NCBI GenBank assembly: GCA_039636785.1
Contig: CP144169.1
Span: 4,243,195 to 4,307,194, forward strand
Direction of reading: 5' to 3'
Length of the DNA: 64,000 bases
Source of the DNA: Micrococcaceae bacterium Sec5.7
GTDB lineage: Bacteria > Actinomycetota > Actinomycetes > Actinomycetales > Micrococcaceae
Shown piece after piece: positions 33,353 through 42,617 of this stretch; within the stretch, counting starts at the first letter, position 1, and each line of letters opens with the position of its first letter. The notes under the pieces were generated by a model that saw only the letters and a program-made list of their open reading frames with translations, did no database searches and was not told the origin of the DNA. A program made the position numbers and the translations under genes.

Positions 33353-34725
33353 GCACCTCCACCACAGCCCGCATTTACGACTTCGCCGGGATCGGCGTCG
33401 GGCCCTTCAATCTGGGTCTCGCGGCGCTGAGCGAGCCGGTGGCCGGGCTGGACAGGGTGTTCCTGGAACGCCGCGACTCCTTCGATTGGCACCCGGGCAT
33501 GATGCTGGAACCCGCACATCTTCAGGTGCCGTTTATGGCGGACCTGGTCACGCTCGCGGACCCCACGTCGCCATATTCGTTCCTGAACTTTCTCAAGCAG
33601 ACCGGGCGGCTCTACCGTTTTTACATCCGCGAGAACTTCTACCCGCTGCGCGCCGAGTACAACCAGTACTGCCAGTGGGTGGCCGGCCAGTTGGACTCTG
33701 TCCGGTTCGGTACGCATGTCCGGGAAATCACGTACGACGACGGCGTGTACCGGCTTGCGGCGGATGGCCCGGAAGGGCCGGAGGTGCTGCTGGCACGGCG
33801 GCTGGTGCTGGGCACCGGAACCAGCCCGTACGTTCCGGAGGCCTGTTTAGGGATAGTGGACGCCTCCGTGGACGGCGGAGGACTTGCCCTCCACAACGCC
33901 GAGTACCTGTTGAGGAGGAGTGAACTCCAGGGCAAACGCAGCATCACGGTTGTAGGCAGCGGACAAAGCGCCGCTGAGATTTACTACGAGCTGCTGCAGG
34001 AGATCGACGTCCGCGGCTACCAGCTGAACTGGGTCACGCGGTCCGGCCGGTTCTTCCCGCTGGAGTACACCAAGCTAACTCTCGAGATGACGTCACCGGA
34101 GTACGTGGACTACTTCCACGAACTGCCGCAGGACCAGCGCGACAGCCTGGTCAAGAGCCAGAAAAACCTGTACAAGGGCATCAACCCAGGGCTCATCGAC
34201 GCCATCTACGACCTGCTCTACGCCAAGAGCCTGGGAGGAATGGTGGACACCCGGCTGCTGACCCACTCGGCCCTCACCGGCGCTTCGTGGGATTCGTCAG
34301 CTCAGTCCCACACTTTGCAGCTGCGGCACGAAGAGCAGGGTGTCGACTACACGCTGGACAGCGAAGCCGTGGTCCTGGCCACCGGCTACACCTACCGCGA
34401 GCCTCCCTTCCTTGCCGGCGTTCAGGACCGCATCGCCCGGGACTCCAGCGGCAGGTTCGCCGTGGGGCGCAACTACAGCACCGGCGTCGAGCCCGGCGAG
34501 ATCTTTGTCCAGAACGCGGAACTCCACACCCACGGCTTCGTCACCCCGGACCTCGGCATGGCCGCCTACCGCAACTCGTGCATCCTGCGCGAAATCACCG
34601 GGCGCGAGGTGTACGCGGTGGAGCGCAGCATCGCCTTCCAGCAGTTCGGTGCGCCGGTTTCGGCGCCGGCACACGTGGAAAGCCCGGATGTGCAGCAGAC
34701 GGAGACCGCGGAGGTGCCGGCATGA
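33349..34725 (+). CDS. desB: Cadaverine N-hydroxylase (lysine/ornithine monooxygenase family, DesB-like)
   Basis: 458 residues. FAD site FAGIGVGPFNLGLAALSEP at the N-terminus, NADPH site ITVVGSGQSAAEIYYELLQE in the middle, and the substrate-side segment MMLEPAHLQVPFMADLVTL typical of N-hydroxylating monooxygenases. It adds a hydroxyl group to one amine of cadaverine. The C-terminal ATGYTYREPPFL and FVTPDLGMAAYRNS elements are also conserved. Translationally coupled at both ends by ATGA overlaps with desA and desC. Confidence 0.93.
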   Translation: MSTSTTARIYDFAGIGVGPFNLGLAALSEPVAGLDRVFLERRDSFDWHPGMMLEPAHLQVPFMADLVTLADPTSPYSFLNFLKQTGRLYRFYIRENFYPLRAEYNQYCQWVAGQLDSVRFGTHVREITYDDGVYRLAADGPEGPEVLLARRLVLGTGTSPYVPEACLGIVDASVDGGGLALHNAEYLLRRSELQGKRSITVVGSGQSAAEIYYELLQEIDVRGYQLNWVTRSGRFFPLEYTKLTLEMTSPEYVDYFHELPQDQRDSLVKSQKNLYKGINPGLIDAIYDLLYAKSLGGMVDTRLLTHSALTGASWDSSAQSHTLQLRHEEQGVDYTLDSEAVVLATGYTYREPPFLAGVQDRIARDSSGRFAVGRNYSTGVEPGEIFVQNAELHTHGFVTPDLGMAAYRNSCILREITGREVYAVERSIAFQQFGAPVSAPAHVESPDVQQTETAEVPA

Positions 34726-35369
34726 GCTTCACCTTCCGCTGCGTCGAAGTCGAAGCCGATGCACCTCTCCTCCACAGCTGGATGACGCGGCAGTATGCCT
34801 CCTTCTGGGGAATGTTGACCGCCAGCGTTGACGACGTTGTGGAGGAATACTCCAGGATCCAGTCCAGCGGCCATCACCACGCGCTGGTGGGGCTCGACGG
34901 CGGTGTTCCGGCCTTCCTCATGGAGGAGTACCTCCCCGGCTGCTCACCTCTGGCCGGTGTGTACGCCGTGCAACCGGAGGACATCGGCATGCACCTCCTG
35001 GTGGCACCGGCGTCGGGAGGTCCGCGGTCCGGCTACACCACCGCCGTGATGGAGGCCGTGCTGGAGAGGTTGTTCGAGAAACCCGGCGTGGAGCGCGTCG
35101 TGGTGGAGCCGGATGCCCGGAACACCAAGATCCATGCTCTCAATGAGCGGCTGGGGTTCCAGCCTGCCGGCGTGGTGGAGCTGCCGGACAAACAGGCGTT
35201 GCTGAGTTTCTGCACCCGCGCCGACTTCCACACTGCCCAGGCAGCTATCCACCGGGCCGCGATCCCCGAGCCGGCCCACCCGCCGGACTCCGATCAGGCC
35301 TCCGTCCAGGCCGCCGGGCACACGCCCGCCATCCGTCAGTCCACGAGCCATCAGGGAGCATCACTGTGA
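34722..35369 (+). CDS. desC: N-hydroxycadaverine acyltransferase (DesC-like GNAT)
   Basis: 215 residues. A GNAT fold of the IucB/RhbD type: FRCVEVEADAPLLHSWMTRQ, YASFWGMLTASVDDVVEEYS, FLMEEYLPGCSPLAGVYAV, DIGMHLLVAP and VVVEPDARNTKIHALNERLG. It transfers acetyl or succinyl groups to the hydroxylamine to give the hydroxamate. About 45 residues of Pro/Ala/His-rich tail follow the domain, longer than in typical homologues. The ATG overlaps the desB stop; its own stop overlaps the desD GTG (GTGA). Confidence 0.92.
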   Translation: MSFTFRCVEVEADAPLLHSWMTRQYASFWGMLTASVDDVVEEYSRIQSSGHHHALVGLDGGVPAFLMEEYLPGCSPLAGVYAVQPEDIGMHLLVAPASGGPRSGYTTAVMEAVLERLFEKPGVERVVVEPDARNTKIHALNERLGFQPAGVVELPDKQALLSFCTRADFHTAQAAIHRAAIPEPAHPPDSDQASVQAAGHTPAIRQSTSHQGASL

Positions 35370-37258
35370 CCACCGTTGAACTTGAATCTGTCCTCGCTGC
35401 CGGCAATGCCGCAGCCCACCTCACCCCGGAACGCTGGGCGGCGGCCAACCGCCATCTGGTCCGCAAGGCGCTCGCCGAGTTCTCACACGAGCGGATCCTG
35501 GCTCCTTCACGCGTCAGCCCGGATTCCGGAATGCCCGGCGAGCCTGCTGACTATCAGGTCCTCAGTGATGACGCCACGGTGGAATACTCGTTCTCCGCAC
35601 GGCTGCTCGAGCTGGATCACTGGTCCATCGACCCCGTGTCCATCCGCTGCACCCGCGACGGCCTGGAATCCGGGCTGGACGCGCTGAACTTCATCACGGA
35701 GTTCCCCGACACCCTGGGAATCCGCGAAGAGATGCTGCCTGTCTACCTCGAGGAAATCAGCAGCACGCTCTCCAGCCACGCGTACAAGCAGTGGGTCGGC
35801 CAGCCGTCGTCCGCTGAACTCGCAGCCGGAGTCACCGGCGGCGCCAACGCCGCCATCGACTTCCAAGCCATCGAGCGCAGCATGACCGAGGGGCATCCGT
35901 GCTTTGTGGCAAACAACGGACGGCTGGGGTTCGGCGTCAGCGATTACCTGGCGTTTGCCCCGGAAACCGGGGCGCCGGTGCAGCTGGAATGGATCGCCGT
36001 GCACCGCAGCAAGGCCGTATTCACTTCCGGCGAGGGGCTGGACTACCGGGCACACCTTGACGCTGAACTGGGTGACTCCACCGTGGCCTGTTTCCATGCC
36101 GAACTGGGCGCGCAGGGTCTGGACCCGTCCGGCTACTTCCTGATGCCGGTCCATCCGTGGCAGTGGGAAAACAAGCTCACCGTGACGTTTGCGGCCGAAA
36201 TAGCGCAGAATCACATCGTCCACCTGGGCATCGGTGCCGACTCCTATCAGGCCCAGCAATCCATCAGGACATTCTTCAACACGGGGGCGCCGGAAAAATG
36301 TTACGTCAAGACTGCCATGTCCGTGCTGAACATGGGCTTCATGCGCGGGCTGTCCCCGCAGTACATGAAGGCAACGCCGGCCATCAACGACTGGCTGCGG
36401 GCGCTGATCCGCAGGGATGACGTGCTGCAACGGCGCGGGTTGGCCATGATCAGCGAAGTCGCGGCCATCGGCTACCACAACGGTTACTACGAGGCCGCTT
36501 CCGCCAAGGACTCTCCGTACCGGAAAATGCTGTCCGCCCTGTGGCGGGAGAGTCCGCTTCCGCTGCTCAAGGACGATCAGCAGCTGGCCACCATGGCCTC
36601 GCTGCTGCACGTCGACTCAGCTGGTAAACCGGTGGTCTCGGCGCTGATGGAGCAGTCCGGGCTGGCGCCCTCGGAATGGCTGCGCCGCTACTTCGAGGCG
36701 TACCTCATTCCGCTGGTGCACTGCCTGTACCGCTACGAGCTGGCTTTCATGCCGCACGGCGAGAATGTGATCCTGGTACTGGAGAACGGTGTGCCGGTGC
36801 GGGCCGTCATGAAGGACATCGCCGAGGAAATCGTGGTGATGGGGGACAGGCTTGAGCTGCCCGAGGAAGTGTCGCGGATCAGGGCAGACATCCCGGACAG
36901 CGAAAAGGTCCTGGCCATCTTCACGGATGTGTTCGACTGCATTTTCCGCTTCCTCAACGCACTGCTGGTGGAGGACGGCAAGCTCAGCGGGGACGAATTC
37001 TGGGGCATCGCGGCAACAGCCATTCAGGAATACCAGGCACAGCACCCCGAACTTGCCGACCAGTTTGCCCGGCATGATCTCTTTGCCGCCGACTTCGAAC
37101 TGTCCTGCCTGAACCGCCTGCAGCTGCGCAACAACCAGCAGATGCTGGACCTCACGGATCCGTCCGGCGGCCTGCAGATGGCCGGCCGGCTGAGCAACCC
37201 GCTGGCCGGATTCGCAGCGGAAGCAGGGGACAACCACGCCCGGAAAAGTGGTGCCTAG
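35366..37258 (+). CDS. desD: NIS siderophore synthetase (DesD-like, IucA/IucC family)
   Basis: 630 residues. Joins hydroxamate units by ATP-dependent amide formation and closes the ring to nocardamine/desferrioxamine E-type products. Hallmarks: GHPCFVANNGRLGFGVSDYL (substrate and ATP lid; the Lys often found as GHPxHPxxKxRxG is shifted), LMPVHPWQWENKL, KCYVKTAMSVLNMGFMRGL and PHGENVILVLENGVPVRAVM. It lacks the usual second His after GHP, reading GHPCFVANNGR, a known feature of desferrioxamine-type synthetases. The final gene of the operon, it ends 4 bases inside the convergent TPR gene. Confidence 0.93.
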   Translation: MTTVELESVLAAGNAAAHLTPERWAAANRHLVRKALAEFSHERILAPSRVSPDSGMPGEPADYQVLSDDATVEYSFSARLLELDHWSIDPVSIRCTRDGLESGLDALNFITEFPDTLGIREEMLPVYLEEISSTLSSHAYKQWVGQPSSAELAAGVTGGANAAIDFQAIERSMTEGHPCFVANNGRLGFGVSDYLAFAPETGAPVQLEWIAVHRSKAVFTSGEGLDYRAHLDAELGDSTVACFHAELGAQGLDPSGYFLMPVHPWQWENKLTVTFAAEIAQNHIVHLGIGADSYQAQQSIRTFFNTGAPEKCYVKTAMSVLNMGFMRGLSPQYMKATPAINDWLRALIRRDDVLQRRGLAMISEVAAIGYHNGYYEAASAKDSPYRKMLSALWRESPLPLLKDDQQLATMASLLHVDSAGKPVVSALMEQSGLAPSEWLRRYFEAYLIPLVHCLYRYELAFMPHGENVILVLENGVPVRAVMKDIAEEIVVMGDRLELPEEVSRIRADIPDSEKVLAIFTDVFDCIFRFLNALLVEDGKLSGDEFWGIAATAIQEYQAQHPELADQFARHDLFAADFELSCLNRLQLRNNQQMLDLTDPSGGLQMAGRLSNPLAGFAAEAGDNHARKSGA

Positions 37259-37770
37259 GAATCCTTCACCGGAGAACCCGGGGCGTCCTCCAGGAGCATC
37301 CGGGCGTAGTTGCCCATGGAGCGCTGGTACCGCGGCAGGTGCGGTGCCAGCGCGGCCAGGACCAGGGAGAGGCCTTCGCGTTCACGCCCTGTGCTGGCAT
37401 AGGCCAGCGCAAGGGTGGCGTCTACTGCGTCGGACAGGTGATCGGTGCCCTTGGAACGCTCCGCGATCAGTAAAACCACGCTTTCTTCCGGGTGACCCAG
37501 ATTGCGCAGGGAACTTGCCAGCTGGATGACTGCCCGACGGCGGCGCTCACCTTCCAGCCCCGTTTCCATTGCCCGCCGGTAAAGGGGCACCGCACGTTCC
37601 GGGTAACCGGTGGAATCGTAGGAGGCTCCGAGCTCGAAGTCGGCATCGGCGGTGCCTTCGGGCAGTTCGGCGGCCAGCCCGGCCATGGCCGCAGGAAATT
37701 CCTCGCGGCCATAGTTGTCCAGTTCGGCCCACAGCGCGGCCACACGCTCTTCCCAGTCAGCATTTTGCAT
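37255..37770 (-). CDS. Tetratricopeptide repeat protein
   Basis: 171 residues. Three or four TPR-like helical pairs: EFPAAMAGLAAELPEGTADA, FELGASYDSTGYPERAVPLY, RRRAVIQLASSLRNLGHPEE and ATLALAYASTGREREGLSL. The arrangement matches the TPR_5-type proteins of actinobacteria, which are soluble scaffolds of unknown partners. It is convergent with desD, overlapping its stop by 4 bases, and divergent from the SDR gene by 31 bases. Confidence 0.88.
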   Translation of the reverse strand: MQNADWEERVAALWAELDNYGREEFPAAMAGLAAELPEGTADADFELGASYDSTGYPERAVPLYRRAMETGLEGERRRRAVIQLASSLRNLGHPEESVVLLIAERSKGTDHLSDAVDATLALAYASTGREREGLSLVLAALAPHLPRYQRSMGNYARMLLEDAPGSPVKDS

Positions 37771-37801
37771 GCGGCCAAGCTAGCACGGTTAGGCTGGGCG
37801 T

Positions 37802-38596
37802 ATGACTACCAGGGCCAACGCCACCACCGCATTGATCACGGGTGCCACCGCAGGTCTGGGTGCCGAATTCGCCCGGCAGCTGGCACAGGAAGGACATCAC
37901 CTTGTCCTCGTGGCACGCGACGCCGGCCGCCTTCAGCAGGCGGCGGACGAATTCGAGCGCGATTTCAGCATCACGGCTGAGGTGCTTCCCGCTGACCTGA
38001 CGGACGACGCCGGGGTGGCCGCCGTCGTCGAACGCCTTTCAGACGCTTTGCGTCCCGTGGAGGTCCTGGTGAACAACGCGGGGATCGGGCTGCTGCATTC
38101 GTTCGAGCGGAACAGCGTGCAGGAGGAGAGGAACCACCTCCGCCTGCATGTCCAGACGCCGATGGAGCTTTGCCATGCCGCACTTCAGGGGATGCTGGCG
38201 CGGGGCTCGGGGAGGATCATCAACGTTGCCAGCGTGGCGGCGTTTGCCAACCGAGGCAGCTACTCGGCCGCGAAGGCGTGGCAAGTCAGCTTCAGCCGCT
38301 GGGCCAATCTGGCGTATGCACACAGCGGTGTGAAGATCACAGCCCTGTGTCCCGGCTTCACGCACACCGAATTCCACGACCGCATGGGCATGGACAAGAC
38401 AGTCGCCCCGCGTTGGATGTGGCTGACGGCGGAGCGTGTGGTCCGGGAAGGGCTCGCGGACAACGCCCGGGGCAAAGGGGTTTCCATCCCGACCAAGCGC
38501 TACAAAGTGGTTACCGGCGTTGCGCGGATACTGCCCGCCAAGCTCACTTCCGGTCCGCCACGGAAGGCAAAGCAGCTGTCTCCCGCCGACGGATGA
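37802..38596 (+). CDS. Short-chain dehydrogenase/reductase
   Basis: 264 residues, classical SDR: cofactor motif TGATAGLGAEFARQLA, NNAG at the end of beta-4 (VLVNNAGIGLL), catalytic Ser in IINVASVAAFA and the YxxxK pair in YSAAKAW. The family acts on diverse alcohols and ketones; closest in style to DltE/oxidoreductases with a C-terminal helix (PRWMWLTAERVVREGLADN). Its 3' end overlaps the convergent FUSC gene by 53 bases. Confidence 0.92.
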   Translation: MTTRANATTALITGATAGLGAEFARQLAQEGHHLVLVARDAGRLQQAADEFERDFSITAEVLPADLTDDAGVAAVVERLSDALRPVEVLVNNAGIGLLHSFERNSVQEERNHLRLHVQTPMELCHAALQGMLARGSGRIINVASVAAFANRGSYSAAKAWQVSFSRWANLAYAHSGVKITALCPGFTHTEFHDRMGMDKTVAPRWMWLTAERVVREGLADNARGKGVSIPTKRYKVVTGVARILPAKLTSGPPRKAKQLSPADG

Positions 38597-39620
38597 GAAC
38601 CACCACCAGGATGCCAACCACCGCGCCCACCAGAGTCTCCGCACCGCGCTCGGTGATCAGCAGGTAGGGGCCGATCGGGGCCGTCAGCTGCGTCATCAGC
38701 AGGATCACCGGCGTGAAGGAGATCATCGCCAGGCCATAGTGCCGGGTCATGAACAGCTCCGTGGTGAACTGGAAAGCAATCACCAGGACAGCCAGGACCG
38801 CGGCCTCCCGCCCCGGGAAGAACTGCGTCGGCGCCAAGGGCCAGGGAAAGAGTACGACGGCGGTCAGGACCAGCCCGATGAACGTCCCCACAATGCGGTG
38901 GATGCCACGGTGGACGCTGCTGGGCAGGTCCGCGCCGGCGAGCGGCACGGCGGCTGCGGCCATGGCCCAGTGCGGGTGGCCGCTGCCCGTCAGGATTCCG
39001 ATTGTGCCGGCCGCGCCTACCGCGAGTGTGTACCGGGCGGCATGGATCACCGCTTCTTGCCGGACGGGACCACGCAGCGGCACAACGTCCCGCGTGGCGC
39101 GGGGATCCCAGGCCCGGCCACGGACCCAGCCGCCGAATCCCACGAATACGGAAAACGACGCCGAGCCGGCACAGATGAGCAGCGCCGCATGCCAGGGGAT
39201 GGTGGTGGGAACGGAGGCGCAGGCGCCGAGGGCAAGTATGCCGAAGAACGGGCCGTTGGGCTTAAGCCCCACCTTGTCCGCGAAAACAGAGCCCGCGCCT
39301 GCCAGCAGGGCTTCGATGATCACCAGCCACCAGGAATGGAGCTGGTTGACGGATAGGAATACTCCGACGCCCACGCCGCCCAGCAACACGAGGGCCGCCT
39401 GCAGCTGGTGCTTCAACCGCAGCTGGTGGGGCTCGGAACGCCCATACATACCCGTCAGCGCTCCGAAGACGGCGTAGATGATCAGATCCGGGCGGCCGAA
39501 GAACAGGAGCAGAAGGGACGGGACGGCAACGCTGATGGCCACCCGGAGCGCGGAGAGGTGGTCGTTGTTCGCGGGTCCCAGACTGTGCAGCATCCGGACA
39601 TGGCGCATGACGGACTGCAT
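38544..39620 (-). CDS. FUSC-family transporter (aromatic acid exporter type)
   Basis: 358 residues with ten membrane helices in two blocks of five and a short cytoplasmic linker between them (VRGRAWDPRATRDVVPLRGP). The membrane blocks start AISVAVPSLLLLFFGRPDLI and AARYTLAVGAAGTIGILTG. Members of this group export aromatic carboxylates or related compounds. The ATG at 39620 is preferred; one at 39632 is in frame. Its last 17 codons lie antisense to the end of the SDR gene. Confidence 0.8.
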   Translation of the reverse strand: MQSVMRHVRMLHSLGPANNDHLSALRVAISVAVPSLLLLFFGRPDLIIYAVFGALTGMYGRSEPHQLRLKHQLQAALVLLGGVGVGVFLSVNQLHSWWLVIIEALLAGAGSVFADKVGLKPNGPFFGILALGACASVPTTIPWHAALLICAGSASFSVFVGFGGWVRGRAWDPRATRDVVPLRGPVRQEAVIHAARYTLAVGAAGTIGILTGSGHPHWAMAAAAVPLAGADLPSSVHRGIHRIVGTFIGLVLTAVVLFPWPLAPTQFFPGREAAVLAVLVIAFQFTTELFMTRHYGLAMISFTPVILLMTQLTAPIGPYLLITERGAETLVGAVVGILVVVLIRRRETAALPSVADRK

Positions 39621-39785
39621 CCGGGACACCACCTATCAGTTCGCCTGCCGGCGGGGGTCGCAGGCAGTCACACACAGACACCTAGCCGCGGCGGACGCCG
39701 GTGAGGCCCGCTCTGCATGCTTTCCCGAAGGAATAGCACGCAGAACAGGCCTCAGAACGCGGGCGCGGGGCGCTGAACTACAACA

Positions 39786-41363
39786 TCAGGCGTTGGCAGG
39801 GACCTTTGCGGGTTCCAGGTCCAGGGCCTCGAAGGGCATCTCATCGAGATCGATCAGCGGGTTCTCGTCCTGGGTAGCGACGAGCTCGCGGGCCTCGGCC
39901 TGGGTGTCCACGCTGGGCATGGAGCCCGGCAGCGGACGCTGGGCCGATTCCTTCAGGAAGTAGATGGCAATGGCGCCGACAAAGGAGGTGCCCATCAGGT
40001 AATACGCAGGCATCATGTCATCGCCGGTCGCCGTGATCAGCGCAGCGACAATGAACGGAGTGGTGCCGCCGAAGATGGCCACGGAGAAGTTGTACGCAAT
40101 GCCCATGGCGCCGTACCTGCTGGCCGTGGGGAACTGGGCCGGGAGGGCCGAAGCCAGGTTAGCCACGTAGAACGTCACCGGGAAGGCAATCAGCGCGAGG
40201 CCGGCCAGGGTAGACCAGATCTCTCCCACGCCAATCAGCAGGAACGCCGGAGTAGCCAGGACGACGGTGCTCACGGCGCCGATCCACAGCACGGGACGGC
40301 GGCCGATCCGGTCGGATAGCCTGCCGGTCAGCGGAATGCAGAGGCTCATGATGACCAGCACGGGGATGGTTAGCAGAGTTCCGTGGACGGGATCGTAGCC
40401 CTTGGACTCCGTGAGGTAGGTCGGCATGTAGGAAGTCAGCGCGTAGCCGGCAGTGTTGGCTGCGGCCACCAGAATCATGGCTACAACGATCGAGCGCCAG
40501 TAGGCCTTCACAATGCCCACCGGACCCTTGACTGCTGCGGCGTCGCCGGCAGCTGCATCCTTGGCCACGGCTTCCTGGGCGTCCAGGGTGGCCTGGAACT
40601 GAGGTGATTCCTCGATCTTGTTCCGGAAGTAGATGGCGATCAGGCCCAGCGGTCCGGCGATCAGGAACGGCAGGCGCCAGCCCCATTCCTCCATGGCACT
40701 CTGGCCCAGGGTCAGCTGCAGCACGGAGACCAGGGCAGCACCGAGGGCGAAGCCGAGGTAGCTTCCCATGTCCAGGAAGCTGGCGAAGAAGCCGCGGCGC
40801 TTGTCCGGGGCATATTCGCTCACGAACGTGGTGGCTCCGGCATACTCACCGCCTGTGGAGAACCCCTGGACGATCTTGAGCACCACCAGCAGCGCGGCCG
40901 ACCACATGCCGATCTGGGCGTATCCCGGCAGAAGGCCGATGGCGAACGTGCTGGCCGCCATGAGCATCAGCGTTGTGGCAAGCACCTTCTGGCGGCCCAC
41001 CTTGTCGCCGAGCCAGCCGAAGATCACACCGCCGAGCGGGCGGGCAATGAAGGTGGCGGCAAACGTGCCCAGCAGGAACAGCGTCTGTACGGATTTATCC
41101 GCTTCGGGCAGGAATACCGGGCCCATGGTGGTGATCAGGTAGCCGAAAACACCGACGTCGTACCATTCCATGGTGTTACCCACGATGGTGCCGCCGAGTG
41201 CTTTCTTCAGCATGGGCTGGTCAACAACATTTACGTCGGACTCTTTGAGCCGACGCCGTGCAAGTATCTTTGGTTTTCTCACACCCAGGGGTGCGACTTT
41301 ATTGGTTCCGCTGGCGTTGTAAACGCCTGCTGAAGAGTCGGTCGTGCTTCGGTCTGTGGGCAT
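39786..41363 (-). CDS. MFS transporter, metabolite:H+ symporter (MHS) family
   Basis: 525 residues with 12 membrane helices. MHS landmarks: GTIVGNTMEWYDVGVFGYLI at helix 1, RPLGGVIFGWLGDKVGRQKV in loop 2-3, GFSTGGEYAGATTFVSEYAP at helix 4-5 and PLTGRLSDRIGRRPVLW in the second half. Close to ProP, KgtP and ShiA-type transporters of betaine, proline or dicarboxylates. The start at 41363 has AGGAG about 9 bases upstream; 41387 is in frame without a site. It has 50-residue charged extensions at both ends. A 14-bp palindrome lies in its promoter. Confidence 0.92.
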   Translation of the reverse strand: MPTDRSTTDSSAGVYNASGTNKVAPLGVRKPKILARRRLKESDVNVVDQPMLKKALGGTIVGNTMEWYDVGVFGYLITTMGPVFLPEADKSVQTLFLLGTFAATFIARPLGGVIFGWLGDKVGRQKVLATTLMLMAASTFAIGLLPGYAQIGMWSAALLVVLKIVQGFSTGGEYAGATTFVSEYAPDKRRGFFASFLDMGSYLGFALGAALVSVLQLTLGQSAMEEWGWRLPFLIAGPLGLIAIYFRNKIEESPQFQATLDAQEAVAKDAAAGDAAAVKGPVGIVKAYWRSIVVAMILVAAANTAGYALTSYMPTYLTESKGYDPVHGTLLTIPVLVIMSLCIPLTGRLSDRIGRRPVLWIGAVSTVVLATPAFLLIGVGEIWSTLAGLALIAFPVTFYVANLASALPAQFPTASRYGAMGIAYNFSVAIFGGTTPFIVAALITATGDDMMPAYYLMGTSFVGAIAIYFLKESAQRPLPGSMPSVDTQAEARELVATQDENPLIDLDEMPFEALDLEPAKVPANA

Positions 41364-41429
41364 TTGGGCTTCTCCTAGGGAGGTCATTTGCTTACGACTT
41401 GTAGCTGCCCCGCTCCGGGCAGGCTTTCA

Positions 41430-41453
41430 ATTTTACGCGATTTCCATGGAAAT
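41430..41453 (-). promoter_or_regulatory. MHS transporter promoter with palindrome
   Basis: ATTTCCATGGAAAT (41440-41453) is a perfect 14-bp palindrome; TAAAAT on the minus strand at 41435-41430 is a good -10 hexamer. The palindrome sits where a repressor would block RNA polymerase. The rest of the 438-base gap up to 41802 holds no recognised gene. Confidence 0.5.
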
Positions 41454-41802
41454 TGAGAGTTCGGTGCAGTAGGATCACCCGTTTCCGGCACATATCCGCG
41501 GGGAAAGCCCGATTTCTTTTGCGCGCTCTCACCGCGCCATCACTGGGTCTCCGGCGTTCCGGACCGTTGTTACCAAACCTTTTTGGGCCGCGACCATATT
41601 CGAGCGCATTCAAGCCCCATTCCGCAGGGATTAGTGATGGCGGCCACAGAACATTGCTGCCCGGGCCGGGAGGGAATTCCGGGGATCCATGACGTCATAA
41701 ACGTCCGGTTGAACCCTTTGGCGGCGGTGCGCGTCTGATTGAGTGAACCTGAGTGAACGCGCACGCAAGATTTCGGAAAGATTCCAGACAGGGGTGTTCG
41801 GC

Positions 41803-42309
41803 ATGGACTACCAAATAAGCGGCCTTCCAATGCATGCGTTGTTGGTACACGGCACCGTAGTTGTTGTTCCTCTGGCGGCCCTGTGCACGTTGCTGAGTAT
41901 TGTATGGCCGGTGGCCAGGCGGCGGCTTGGAATTGTGACGCCCCTCCTCGCCTTGGTGGCACTCGTGATGGTTCCAGTGACCCAGGCAGCCGGAGCGTGG
42001 CTGCTGGTGCGGATCGACACCACGCCCGCCATCTCTACCCACGCCAACCTCGGCAAAACCCTGCTGCCGTGGGTCATCGGTGTGTTCGTGGTGGCGGTCG
42101 GGCAGTGGCTCTGGTTCCGCTACGGCACAATAACGGCGGCCAGAATGAACGAAAAGCTGGGCACTGCAGGCTCCCGCGTCGTGGCAGTGGTGGCGACTGT
42201 ACTGGTGCTGGCGCTCTGCGGCGGAACCGTGGCTACGGTTGTGCTGATTGGCGAAGCAGGGTCACGGGCTGTTTGGGAAGGCCGTTTCAGCGATGAGGCC
42301 GCGGGCTGA
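41803..42309 (+). CDS. DUF2231-like membrane protein
   Basis: 168 residues with four membrane helices: MHALLVHGTVVVVPLAALCT, IVTPLLALVALVMVPVTQAA, LLPWVIGVFVVAVGQWLWF and VVAVVATVLVLALCGGTVATV. The IxGLPxHALLVH start is diagnostic for DUF2231, in which the His pair may bind heme or metal. The ATG at 41803 matches the family start; the frame opens upstream at 41743 but without similarity. Function unknown. Confidence 0.82.
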   Translation: MDYQISGLPMHALLVHGTVVVVPLAALCTLLSIVWPVARRRLGIVTPLLALVALVMVPVTQAAGAWLLVRIDTTPAISTHANLGKTLLPWVIGVFVVAVGQWLWFRYGTITAARMNEKLGTAGSRVVAVVATVLVLALCGGTVATVVLIGEAGSRAVWEGRFSDEAAG

Positions 42310-42617
42310 TAGCCGCTCGGATGCTGCCTCTGGTGTGCCCATCCGCGTGTACTGGAGCTGACCACAAATGAGGGGTTCACAACCTGCGCGTTAACTGTTT
42401 ATGGTTGATCCATGGGAACACTGATTTTTGAGTAGACCGGCTGCCCTGCGATGATGGCGTTTGCCGTGATCCCGCCGTCGAGTCTTACCAAATAAATCCA
42501 TGCTTGTTGAGGCCTCTGCCTCCGCGTTGCTCCCGTTGGTGCTGCTCCGCCGGCGGCACAGACCACTTCACAGCGTGCAATCACCAGCAGGTTCACCCCA
42601 AGAAGGAGACCAACCTC
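42310..42617. other. 308 bases without a recognised gene
   Basis: Contains the AAGGAG site of the next small gene at about 42602. No family similarity on either strand and no obvious long hairpin. Confidence 0.4.
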
